From the NCBI RefSeq assembly GCF_000425385.1, contig NZ_KE384356.1:248001-312000 (forward strand): a stretch of 64,000 nucleotides of DNA, given 5' to 3'. The stretch comes from Pseudoduganella violaceinigra DSM 15887. GTDB lineage: Bacteria > Pseudomonadota > Gammaproteobacteria > Burkholderiales > Burkholderiaceae_D. Positions 45,071 through 53,035 of the stretch are shown here, one piece after another; position 1 is the stretch's first letter; every line of letters begins with the position of its first letter. The position numbers were made by a program, and so were the translations under genes. A model generated the notes under the pieces. The model saw nothing but the letters and a program-made list of their open reading frames with translations, made no database searches and was not told where the DNA came from.

Positions 45071-46373
45071 GCTGGTTTCCTTGCTGTTTGTGTGAGCGGA
45101 GGTTCAGGGTGCGCAACAGCCCGCCCAGGCGGCGCTGCGTTTCGGCCACAGTCTGGCTGTCGTCCACGTAGAAGCGGTGAAGTTCGGCGATGATGGCGTC
45201 GCGGCTTTCCTCGTCGGCCGCCATGCGGTGCACCAGGCTTGGCGCCTGGACCGCCTGGCCCCGTGCAAAGCTGCGCCAGGATGAACGTGCGCAGCTGTCC
45301 ATGGTGGCGGGATTGGCGTCGCGGCGCACCGGCACCGAGCCTTTGGCTGCGCTGTACTGCTGCTGTGCGAGCGGCGACATCACGGCTTTCGCCAGCTTTT
45401 CCTGCGCCGCCTGATGCGCATAATCATTGACGAACATGGCCAGCGTGTCGACGCTGTACAAGTGGTAGTTCTCGGTACCGGGTATCGCTGCGCAGGCAAA
45501 GTCGGTGTCGATGGCCTGGCCCATTTCATCGAGTTCCGCCTTGGCCCAGTCGCCCATGACGAACATGGCTGCCTCGCCGCGCGCGAAGCGCCGGACCGCA
45601 TCGGTCCAGGGTTGTTCGTCGGTGGAATTGAGCATCCAGCCTTTCATGGCGCGCAGGCGCTGCAGTGCCTGCGCCAGGCGCGGGTCGGCTGCCGCCTGCG
45701 GGCTTTGCCGCACGAACAGCTCGCGGTAATAGTCAGGGCCGCCGGTGGCGAGCAACAGGTTTTCGAACAAGGTCGCCACCTGCCAAGGTTCGCTGCTCTG
45801 GACCAGCGGAGCGATCCCGGCGCCCCGCAATTGCCGCGCCACCTTCTCGAATTCGGCCCAGGTCGCGGGCGGCGCGAGATTCAGGCGCGCAAACACCTTG
45901 CGGCTGTAAAACAAGGTATTGATGCGGTGGATACCAAGCGGTGCGGCCACCACATGGCCGCGATGGCGAACCAGCTCCCGCACGGTGGGAAATAAGGCCT
46001 TGTTCCAGTTTCCTGCATTGGCTACGTTATCCAGTTCCAGCAACAGGCCGAGTTCCGCCCATTCCCCGATGGAGACGCCGATGATCTGCGTGGCATCCGG
46101 AGCGTTGCCGGCCAGGACGCGGCTGCGCAGCACCTTGCCGGCGCCTAGGCCGGCGCCGCCGGGAATCGCCGCATCCTGCCAGGTAACGCCTTCGTCGCCG
46201 AGGCGCGCCGCCAGCACATTGGCTGCATGGCGTTCGCCTGCCGACGTCCACCAGTGGAGCACCTGCAATGACGGCCCAGGGGCTGCGTGGCCCGCCAGGG
46301 ATGTCAGCAACAGGGGGAGTGAAAGCAGGCGCGCCAGGCGCACAATCTGCAAACGCCGGTGGAACTTGTGCAC
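45042..46373 (-). CDS. GtsA-like sugar-binding protein without ABC partners
   Basis: A 443-residue family-1 periplasmic binding protein with a signal peptide ending GHAAPG. It strongly resembles the glucose/mannose-binding protein GtsA: LQVLHWWTSAGERHAANVLAARL, APDATQIIGVSIGEWAE, APLGIHRINTLFYSRKVF, AAMFVMGDWAKAELDEMG. The start is GTG at 46373 with GGAG 6 bases upstream. No permease or ATPase follows; instead the gene runs into a response regulator and kinase. That favours a signalling role, or use by a transporter elsewhere. Confidence 0.9.
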   Translation of the reverse strand: MHKFHRRLQIVRLARLLSLPLLLTSLAGHAAPGPSLQVLHWWTSAGERHAANVLAARLGDEGVTWQDAAIPGGAGLGAGKVLRSRVLAGNAPDATQIIGVSIGEWAELGLLLELDNVANAGNWNKALFPTVRELVRHRGHVVAAPLGIHRINTLFYSRKVFARLNLAPPATWAEFEKVARQLRGAGIAPLVQSSEPWQVATLFENLLLATGGPDYYRELFVRQSPQAAADPRLAQALQRLRAMKGWMLNSTDEQPWTDAVRRFARGEAAMFVMGDWAKAELDEMGQAIDTDFACAAIPGTENYHLYSVDTLAMFVNDYAHQAAQEKLAKAVMSPLAQQQYSAAKGSVPVRRDANPATMDSCARSSWRSFARGQAVQAPSLVHRMAADEESRDAIIAELHRFYVDDSQTVAETQRRLGGLLRTLNLRSHKQQGNQHGTQDPDRR

Positions 46374-46405
46374 CTACTACTCCAGCAGATAACGATCCGG
46401 CAATT

Positions 46406-47743
46406 CTATCTCCATGAAGTCATTTTGTGTCCTTTTACGGCATAGAACAGGATCAGCGCGTAACACGGAAGCAGCAGCCAGTACGCCGCCTGGTTGCCGG
46501 AAACGTCGGACAGGTGCCCGTACAGCATCGGCAGCAGCGCGCCGCCGGCAATTCCCATGATCAGCAAGGCAGAGCCGCTGGCGGTGTAGCGTCCCAGGCC
46601 TTCCAGCGCCAGCGGCCAGATTGCCGGCCACACCAGGGCATTGGCAAAACCCAGCATGGCGAGGAACGTTACCGTGTCCGGCACCGCCGGCACGCCGAAC
46701 CAGCCCAGCATCGCCTGCGACAGGCCGCTGCCGCTGGCCGAACCCTGCATCACGCCGAAAGAAAAGACGATGCCGCAGATGGCGGAAAGCAGCAACGCCT
46801 GTTTCTGAGACAGCCAACGAGGAATCGCCACGATGCCAACAATGTATCCCGCCACCATGAAGCCCATGGTGTACGACGTGAGAATGCCGAATTTTTCCAC
46901 ATGCAGGCTATGCCCGTACAAACCGATCGTATCGCCCGCGATCACCTCCACGCCCACGTAAACGAACAGCGCCAGCGCGCCCAGCACCAGCCGGGGAAAT
47001 TGCAGCACGCCCCAGCGCGAAGCGCCCGACTCGTTGCCTGCCTGCTGGTCCGGGATCTCGCTCAACGGGGCAAAGCGTACGATGACGGCCATCGCCAGCA
47101 GTCCGGCTGCCATCAGGCCGTAAGGCAGCACCAGCCGCTGCGCCAGCTGGCTACGCAGCAGGGCGCCCTCCGCTGCGCTCATGGCGGCCAGCGTGGCGTC
47201 GGAGTAGCGGCCAAAGTCCGACAACATCATGCCGCTGAACGCCAGCGGCACCAGCACGCCCGCCGTCTTGTTGAACAGGCCCATGATGCTGATCCTGGTG
47301 GCCGCGCTCTCGCGCGCGCCGATGCAGACGATGTAGGGGTTGATCGCCGTCTGCATCAGGGTCATGCCGCTCGCCAGCGTGAACAGCGCCAGCAGGAACA
47401 GCGGATAGGACGCGGCGCGTGCCGCTGGAATGAACAGCACCGCCCCCAATGCCATCACGGCCAGGCCGATCGACATGCCGGCGCGGTAGCCGGTACGGCG
47501 CAATACGGCCGCGGAAGGCAATGCCATCAGCGTATAGGCGATGTAGAAAGCGAATGTCACCCACAGCGACTGGAAGTTATTGAGGTCGCAGGCAATTTTG
47601 AGGAAGGGGATCAGCGATCCATTCAGCCATGTGGCGCAGCCAAGGATGAAAAACATCAGGCCGATGAAGCTCATGGCGACGGCCACGCTGGCGCCAGGGG
47701 CGGCTTGGGCAGCCCCCATCTCGAAGGTCTGTTCTTTTTGCAT
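46406..47743 (-). CDS. FucP/GluP-type sugar:proton MFS transporter
   Basis: A 445-residue permease with 12 membrane segments of the fucose/glucose-galactose:H+ symporter family. It opens MSFIGLMFFILGCATWLNGSLIPFLKIACDLNNFQSLW (in parts), the FucP hallmark, and carries TLMQTAINPYIVCIGARESAATR and MLGFANALVWPAIWPLALEGLG. It would carry the sugar across the inner membrane after entry through the TonB receptor. It lies 62 bases after the receptor gene and 32 bases before the binding-protein gene, on the same strand. Confidence 0.9.
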   Translation of the reverse strand: MQKEQTFEMGAAQAAPGASVAVAMSFIGLMFFILGCATWLNGSLIPFLKIACDLNNFQSLWVTFAFYIAYTLMALPSAAVLRRTGYRAGMSIGLAVMALGAVLFIPAARAASYPLFLLALFTLASGMTLMQTAINPYIVCIGARESAATRISIMGLFNKTAGVLVPLAFSGMMLSDFGRYSDATLAAMSAAEGALLRSQLAQRLVLPYGLMAAGLLAMAVIVRFAPLSEIPDQQAGNESGASRWGVLQFPRLVLGALALFVYVGVEVIAGDTIGLYGHSLHVEKFGILTSYTMGFMVAGYIVGIVAIPRWLSQKQALLLSAICGIVFSFGVMQGSASGSGLSQAMLGWFGVPAVPDTVTFLAMLGFANALVWPAIWPLALEGLGRYTASGSALLIMGIAGGALLPMLYGHLSDVSGNQAAYWLLLPCYALILFYAVKGHKMTSWR

Positions 47744-47771
47744 GTGGTTCCGAAAGGCGAAGAAGGGAAAG

Positions 47772-47795
47772 CCTCCCCCCGGCGGGAGGGAGGCG
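47772..47795 (-). terminator. Strong intercistronic hairpin between the TonB receptor and the MFS gene
   Basis: GCCTCCC (47772-47778) pairs with GGGAGGC (47789-47795), and the stem extends inward through CCC/GGG with one bulged A. Read on the minus strand it is followed by TTTCCCTTCTT. It is probably a partial terminator or mRNA stabiliser that lets the receptor be made in excess of the permease. Confidence 0.5.
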
Positions 47796-47805
47796 ATGCG
47801 GCAAA

Positions 47806-50403
47806 TCAGAACTTGCCGCGCAGGCCGACGCTGTAGCGCGCGCCGTTTTCATACACGCCGACCGGCAAGCCGTCCGTCGTGTTGGTGCGGATCAGCTCAT
47901 TGCCGATATTGACGGCACTTGCGAAGATGCTCAGCTGCGGTGAGATGTCCCAGTTCGCCGTGGCATCCCACTGGCCGTACGCGCTGGTCACGTCCTGGCC
48001 GCCCTGGTCCAGGCCACCGTAAGACTTGGAGCGGTAGTTGTAGGACAGGCGCACGCTGTAGCTGTTCTTCTCGTAGAACACGCTGGCGTTCATCTGGTTC
48101 TTGGAGTTGCCGATCACATTGAGCTTGCGGCCGCCCGCCACCGCGCCAGTCTTGGCGTCGGTATAGGTAAAGTTGACCACCGTGCCGAAACCGGTGCTGC
48201 CGAAAGCCTGCTGCCACTGCACTTCCAGGCCGTTCACCTTGGCGCCGTTGTCGGCGTTATGCGGACGGGTCACCGGACGCTGGACGCCCGCCACATTCTC
48301 CATCGCCGTGGAGGTGTAAATGAAGGTATCGAGCTGCTTGGCGAAGGCGGTGGCCGACAGCAGCGACGCGTCCGCGAAATACCACTCCGCGCCGATTTCG
48401 AACTGGTTGGCGTGGTAGGGCTTGAGCAGCGGGTTACCGGCCGTGGCGGCGTTGGTGGTGCCGCTCACCTCCGTGCTGGAACTCAGGTCGCTGAAGGTAT
48501 TGCGGGCCATCACGCGCGATGCGGCGGCGCGCAACAGCAGGTCCTTGCGGAAGTCGTACACGATGTTCACGTTCGGCAGAGCGTCGGTATAGCTGCGGCC
48601 CACGCTGCCCAGCACGTAATTGCCCTTGCCATCCAGGTCCTGATAGGCGTCGGAGTTCTGCCTGGTGCGCACCAGGCGCACGCCGAAGTCGCCGCGCCAT
48701 TTGTCGAAGCCGTAATCGGCCCGCACATACGCGGCGGAGATCTTTTCCTGGATGCGGTAGTACTCGCCCTTGGACTCCTTGTAGACCATGCCTTTGTCGT
48801 ACATGGCGAAGCCCTTGCTGGCGGCCAGCGCATCGTCCACCCAGGCGAACTGGGTCAGTGAGCCCGCAGTAGCGGCTTCCTGGCTGATCTTCGGCGAGGG
48901 GCCGGTCGACAGGTCGGCCAGGGTGTAGGGAATCCAGCCGGCGCTGCCTGGGCCGACGGTACCGATGGTGCGGCGGTTCTGCACCTTGTTGTCGCGGTAC
49001 TTCACGCCGACTTTGACGGATTTGACGTATGCGTTGCCAAGGTCCAGGGTCAGGTCGGCCTGGCCGTAGTTTTCCTTGCTCTCCATGCGGCGGATCCAGT
49101 CGCGCGCACTTTGCAGTGTCAGCTTGGTCGGATCGAGTGGGCTCATGTCGAGGTATTTCACCTCGTAGGTATCCGGCGCAATATTGATCGTGGCGCGGGT
49201 GTTCCCGGTGAACCAGAAGTTGCGGTCATGTTTGCTGCCGCCGGATCCGGAGGTGGTGCCGGCCTGCGCGTGCAGCCGCCAGCCGTCGCCGTCGTAATTG
49301 CCTTCCAGGTCCAGCACTTTCGACTTCACATAGGCTTCGCGGTAGATCGGTTCGAAGGAAACCCCGTTCACTGGTCCCACCGTACCGCCCACGACAGACT
49401 TGCCGCCGTCCGAATTCGAAATGAAGCGCGGATTGTCGACGCGGATATTGTTGTTCGCGTCGGCCAGGCCGCCGATCTGCCACAGGTAGTTCTGGTTGCT
49501 GTTATCCATCTTCATATCGGAATTAAGGTAATTCAGCGATATGTCGGATTGGGAATTCGGGCGCAGCTGCAGGGTGATATTGCCGGTGGTGCGCTCGCGG
49601 TCCTGGCGGAAAATCGGCGTACCGCCGCCCCAGGATGCATAGGCATTCGGCGTCACGGCGCCGTTCTGGTCGACGATATTGTATTTGGTCGCGTCGGTGA
49701 AGTTTTCCAGGCCGTCGCGGCGCATGGTGCGCTCCTGGCGGCTCAGCGCGATCAGAACGCCGAAGTTCCTGGCTTCATTCACCCAGTTCACCAGGCCGGA
49801 GAACTGCGGATCGGTTTTCTTCGGCAGGTCGCTGTAGGTGGCCTCCGCCGAGAATTGGGCGGTGACCGGCTTCTTGAATTGCAGCGGCTTGCGCGTGCGG
49901 ACGATCACCAGGCCGCCAATACTGCCTTCGTCCAGGTCGGCCGATGGGCTCTTGAACACGTCCAGGCTGCCAACCAGCTCGGAAGGCAGGATGTCGTAGT
50001 TGAAGCCGCGGCTCTGGGCGTCGTTCTTCCACCAGTAGGCGGATGCGACGGACTGGCCGTTCAGCTGCGTCATGTTCAGGTTCTTGTCGGTGCCGCGCAC
50101 GAAGATATCCCGGCCTTCGCCCCAGCTGCGGTCGACCGAAATACCGGGAATGCGCTGCAGGGAATCGGCCACATTCTTGTCCGGGAACTTGCCCAGGTCC
50201 TCCGCCGTGACGGAGTCCACCACATTCAGCGCATCGCGCTTTTCGGCCAGGTTGCGCTTCAGCGTCTCGCGAATGCCGCGCACTTCCACCGACTGCACAG
50301 CGTCATTGCCGTCGGCGGCATGCACGGGTTGCAGTGCCAGCGTGCCGAACATCAGCGCGATCAACTGCGGTAGTCTCTTCCTTCCAAGCGGTGCTCCGTT
50401 CAT
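47806..50403 (-). CDS. TonB-dependent receptor of the Xanthomonas/Caulobacter carbohydrate type
   Basis: An 865-residue outer-membrane active transporter. It has a signal peptide (to PVHA) and a plug domain with NVADSLQRIPGISVDRSWGEGRDIFVRGTD (in parts) and LDEGSIGGLVIVRTRKPLQ, then a long 22-stranded barrel ending with the C-terminal Phe (GLRGKF). The ATG at 50403 has an AAGGAAAAAG ribosome-binding sequence. No STN domain is present, so there is no direct sigma/anti-sigma signalling. Gene context (sugar MFS, two sugar-type binding proteins) indicates oligosaccharide or sugar import. Confidence 0.94.
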   Translation of the reverse strand: MNGAPLGRKRLPQLIALMFGTLALQPVHAADGNDAVQSVEVRGIRETLKRNLAEKRDALNVVDSVTAEDLGKFPDKNVADSLQRIPGISVDRSWGEGRDIFVRGTDKNLNMTQLNGQSVASAYWWKNDAQSRGFNYDILPSELVGSLDVFKSPSADLDEGSIGGLVIVRTRKPLQFKKPVTAQFSAEATYSDLPKKTDPQFSGLVNWVNEARNFGVLIALSRQERTMRRDGLENFTDATKYNIVDQNGAVTPNAYASWGGGTPIFRQDRERTTGNITLQLRPNSQSDISLNYLNSDMKMDNSNQNYLWQIGGLADANNNIRVDNPRFISNSDGGKSVVGGTVGPVNGVSFEPIYREAYVKSKVLDLEGNYDGDGWRLHAQAGTTSGSGGSKHDRNFWFTGNTRATINIAPDTYEVKYLDMSPLDPTKLTLQSARDWIRRMESKENYGQADLTLDLGNAYVKSVKVGVKYRDNKVQNRRTIGTVGPGSAGWIPYTLADLSTGPSPKISQEAATAGSLTQFAWVDDALAASKGFAMYDKGMVYKESKGEYYRIQEKISAAYVRADYGFDKWRGDFGVRLVRTRQNSDAYQDLDGKGNYVLGSVGRSYTDALPNVNIVYDFRKDLLLRAAASRVMARNTFSDLSSSTEVSGTTNAATAGNPLLKPYHANQFEIGAEWYFADASLLSATAFAKQLDTFIYTSTAMENVAGVQRPVTRPHNADNGAKVNGLEVQWQQAFGSTGFGTVVNFTYTDAKTGAVAGGRKLNVIGNSKNQMNASVFYEKNSYSVRLSYNYRSKSYGGLDQGGQDVTSAYGQWDATANWDISPQLSIFASAVNIGNELIRTNTTDGLPVGVYENGARYSVGLRGKF

Positions 50404-50434
50404 TTCTTTTTCCTTATCGTCTCTAAAGCGCTGC

Positions 50435-50468
50435 AAAAAAATTCCCCGGCATGCTCCCCTTGCCGGGG
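50435..50468 (-). terminator. Rho-independent terminator after solute-binding protein 2
   Basis: On the minus strand the 8-bp stem (CCCCGGCA 50444-50451 with TGCCGGGG 50461-50468) and its 9-base loop are followed by AA and seven T (50441-50435 complement). It lies 27 bases after the stop of the binding-protein gene and 32 bases before the TonB receptor start. The two are therefore separated or attenuated transcriptionally. Confidence 0.82.
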
Positions 50469-50495
50469 CCAACACACTACTTTGGGGGAGTGTGA

Positions 50496-51746
50496 TCATT
50501 GCTGCTGTGGCAGATACCACTTTGCAAATCCGTTCTGGATGCGGGCCGCCGCTTCCCGCGCCCCCAGCTTTCCGTTCAACACCTGCGCATTCACCGACCA
50601 CAGCTCGCTTTCCATATTCGGCAGGCCGCGGTTCATGATCAGGGCATTGAGGCGGAAGTTAGAATCGCAGCTGTTGCGCCAGGCCGCCATCTGCTTGGCC
50701 AGCGGGTCGCGCACGGCGATCAGGTGGTTCGACAGGGTGAAGAAGCCGATCACGCGATTGGTATAGAGGTCGGCGAATTCCTGGGAACCGAGCCAGGCCA
50801 GGAACTTATAGGCGTCCGCCTTGTTGCGCGATTTGCGGTTGATGCCGATGCCGATGTCCATATGGTCCGAGATCTGGCAACGGTCGCCGGCCTGCTGCAG
50901 CGGCGGCGCGAAGACGCCCAGTTCTAGGTCCGCGAACTGGTTGAAATAGGAAATATCCCAAGAGCCGGCCGGATAGATTGCCGCGCCACCCTGGGCGAAC
51001 AGGAGCTGCGCATCGCGGTAAGTCTGTACCGGCGCCGATTTGGGCAGATAGGCGGCAAGCCGGGCCTCGAATTCGAAGGCCGCCACAAAAGGCGCATCGG
51101 TGAACCTGGCCTTGCCCGCGATCAGCGCGCGCCGGCCCTGTTCCCCGCCCCAGTAGTTCGGGCCGATATTGGTGAACACCGTCTGGCTGGACAGCCATTC
51201 GTCGGCCGTGCCCAGCGCCAGCGGCGCGTATTGGCTTTTGCGCACCGCATCGAGTACGCCGAAGAATTCGGTTTCCGTCGCCGGCGCCTGCAGGTTCAGC
51301 TTCCTGAAGATCTTTTTGTTGTACAGGAAGCCGTGAATAACCGAAGCGACCGGCATGCAGAAAATGTCCTTGCCGTCGTCGGTCTGCCAGGCGACCAGCG
51401 CGCCTGGCGCGAAGTTCTCCATGCCGGCCTTGCCGTTCAGCTTGTCCAGATAGCCGCGGCGGTACAGCAGCAGCGAAGTATCGAAAGGACGGCAGGCCAG
51501 CATATCGCCCGCGGTGCCGTTGCCAAGGCGCGCGGCCAGGCTGGTGTCGTATTCGGTGGGCGCGGTGGGCGAAAACTTTACCGTGATGCCGGGATGCTTG
51601 CGCTCAAACGCCGGCAGCAGCACCGTTTCCCAAAGCGCCTTGTCGTCGACCCGCCAGCTTTCCAGCACCAGGGTGCCGGCACGCGCGGCACCGGCGCAAA
51701 TCAGCGCCAGGAACAATGCGGCTCGCAGGATACGGCGGGTTGGCAC
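50496..51746 (-). CDS. Family-1 extracellular solute-binding protein without ABC partners
   Basis: A 416-residue periplasmic binding protein with a signal peptide (MPTRRILRAALFLALICAGAARA). The sugar-binding-type fold shows LVLESWRVDDKALWETVLLPAF, ITVKFSPTAPTEYDT, IHGFLYNKKIFRKLNLQAPAT and AQGGAAIYPAGSWDISYF. It is only distantly similar to the GtsA-like protein further down the same strand. It is the first gene of the sugar locus. It ends at a strong terminator just before the TonB receptor, and tandem TTAC repeats lie upstream. No ABC permease genes are near. Confidence 0.88.
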   Translation of the reverse strand: MPTRRILRAALFLALICAGAARAGTLVLESWRVDDKALWETVLLPAFERKHPGITVKFSPTAPTEYDTSLAARLGNGTAGDMLACRPFDTSLLLYRRGYLDKLNGKAGMENFAPGALVAWQTDDGKDIFCMPVASVIHGFLYNKKIFRKLNLQAPATETEFFGVLDAVRKSQYAPLALGTADEWLSSQTVFTNIGPNYWGGEQGRRALIAGKARFTDAPFVAAFEFEARLAAYLPKSAPVQTYRDAQLLFAQGGAAIYPAGSWDISYFNQFADLELGVFAPPLQQAGDRCQISDHMDIGIGINRKSRNKADAYKFLAWLGSQEFADLYTNRVIGFFTLSNHLIAVRDPLAKQMAAWRNSCDSNFRLNALIMNRGLPNMESELWSVNAQVLNGKLGAREAAARIQNGFAKWYLPQQQ

Positions 51747-51890
51747 GGCGGCTTCTCCACAAGGTGTTGTCGATCAGTAAATTCATGCTAACACCGTGAA
51801 AAATGTGACACCAGCGCCGGTACCGTGCGGATCGGCGTAACGCAAATCGTTGATTCTTATGAGGATAATTGTGGACAGGCTGGGCTCCGC

Positions 51891-51974
51891 TTACAAAACT
51901 TTACAGAGCGGAGGCCGCAGCCCGGAGAGGGCGTGGACGCCCCGTCAGGGGCGCTTACAAAACATTACGAAACG
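51891..51974. promoter_or_regulatory. Tandem TTAC direct repeats with 10-base period (OmpR-type sites)
   Basis: TTACAAAACT TTACAGAGCG (51891-51910) and TTACAAAACA TTACGAAACG (51955-51974) are each two half-sites exactly 10 bases apart, the spacing bound by OmpR/PhoB-family regulators. The units are 64 bases apart, and between them lies a hairpin CGCCCC-GTCA-GGGGCG (51938-51953). They sit 145-228 bases upstream of the binding-protein gene start on the minus strand. The gap between the two genes is 238 bases and holds no open reading frame of note. Confidence 0.5.
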
Positions 51975-51984
51975 CGCGCATTTA

Positions 51985-52944
51985 TTACGTGCGAAGCTGC
52001 AGCCGTGCGCGTGCAGCGTTGTATTCCGTCTTCAACCGTTCCAGCAATTCGGCCGTGGTCGGCGCATCGTGCATCATGCCGACGCCTTGCCCCGCGCCCC
52101 AGATATCGCGCCAGGCCTTGGCGGTGCCGCTGTCGAAACTCATTTTCGACTTATCCGATACCGGCAGGTTCTCGGGATCCAGGCCGGCCGCCAGGATGGA
52201 TTTCTTCAGGTAGTTGCCGTGCACGCCGGTGAACAGGTTGGTGTACACCACGTCGGCCGCCGACGACTCGATGATCGCTTTGCGGTACTCCTCGGTGACG
52301 TTGGATTCCTGCGTGGCGAGGAAGCGCGAGCCGATATAGGCAAAGTCGGCGCCCATGGCCTGCGCGGCCAGGATCGCATCGCCGGTAGCGATCGAGCCGG
52401 AAAGGGCGATCGGGCCGTCGAAGATGCGCCGCACCTCGCCGACCAGCGCGAACGGCGACAGCGTACCGGCATGTCCGCCCGCACCGCTGGCCACCAGGAC
52501 CAGACCGTCGACGCCCGCTTCCAACGCTTTCTGCGCATGGCGAAGGCTGATCACATCATGCAGCACGATGCCGCCGTAGCTGTGGATAGCATCCAACATT
52601 TCCACAGGCGGCGCGCGCAGCGAGGAAATGATGATCGGCACCTTGTGGCGCACGCAGACGTCGACATCGTGCTCCAGGCGCTCGTTCGACTGGTGGACGA
52701 TCTGGTTGACGGCGATCGGGCCGACGCGGGCGCCCGGATTGACGGCCTGGTAAGCGGCCAGCTCGGCCTGCAAATCGGTAAGCCAGGTATCGAGCAGCTC
52801 TTTCGGCCGCGCGTTTAGGGCCGGGAAGGAGCCGACAATGCCGGCCTTGCATTGGGCGGCCACCAGGGCGGGGCCGCTGGCGATGAACATGGGAGACGCA
52901 ATGACGGGGAGAGACAGGTCTTGCAATACAGCTGGCAGGGTCAT
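51985..52944 (-). CDS. Nitronate monooxygenase-like FMN protein
   Basis: A 319-residue TIM-barrel flavoprotein of the nitronate monooxygenase/2-nitropropane dioxygenase family. It has PVIASPMFIASGPALVAAQCKAGIVGSFPALNAR at the start (in parts), IISSLRAPPVEMLDAI, the FMN-phosphate and catalytic region VLVASGAGGHAGTLSPFALV and LSGSIATGDAILAAQAMGADFAYIGSRF. Family enzymes oxidise alkyl nitronates, and many members act on other small molecules. The ATG at 52944 gives MTLPAVLQDLSLP, and the longer open frame upstream is not conserved-looking. It stands as a single gene. Confidence 0.88.
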   Translation of the reverse strand: MTLPAVLQDLSLPVIASPMFIASGPALVAAQCKAGIVGSFPALNARPKELLDTWLTDLQAELAAYQAVNPGARVGPIAVNQIVHQSNERLEHDVDVCVRHKVPIIISSLRAPPVEMLDAIHSYGGIVLHDVISLRHAQKALEAGVDGLVLVASGAGGHAGTLSPFALVGEVRRIFDGPIALSGSIATGDAILAAQAMGADFAYIGSRFLATQESNVTEEYRKAIIESSAADVVYTNLFTGVHGNYLKKSILAAGLDPENLPVSDKSKMSFDSGTAKAWRDIWGAGQGVGMMHDAPTTAELLERLKTEYNAARARLQLRT

Positions 52945-53035
52945 GACACGGCCTTCGCAGAGTGAGATGGTCGAATGATTATAAAACAGCAACTATCCGC
53001 ATTTCCGAGGCCCGGCTCTAATGGGTTCAGGGCGT

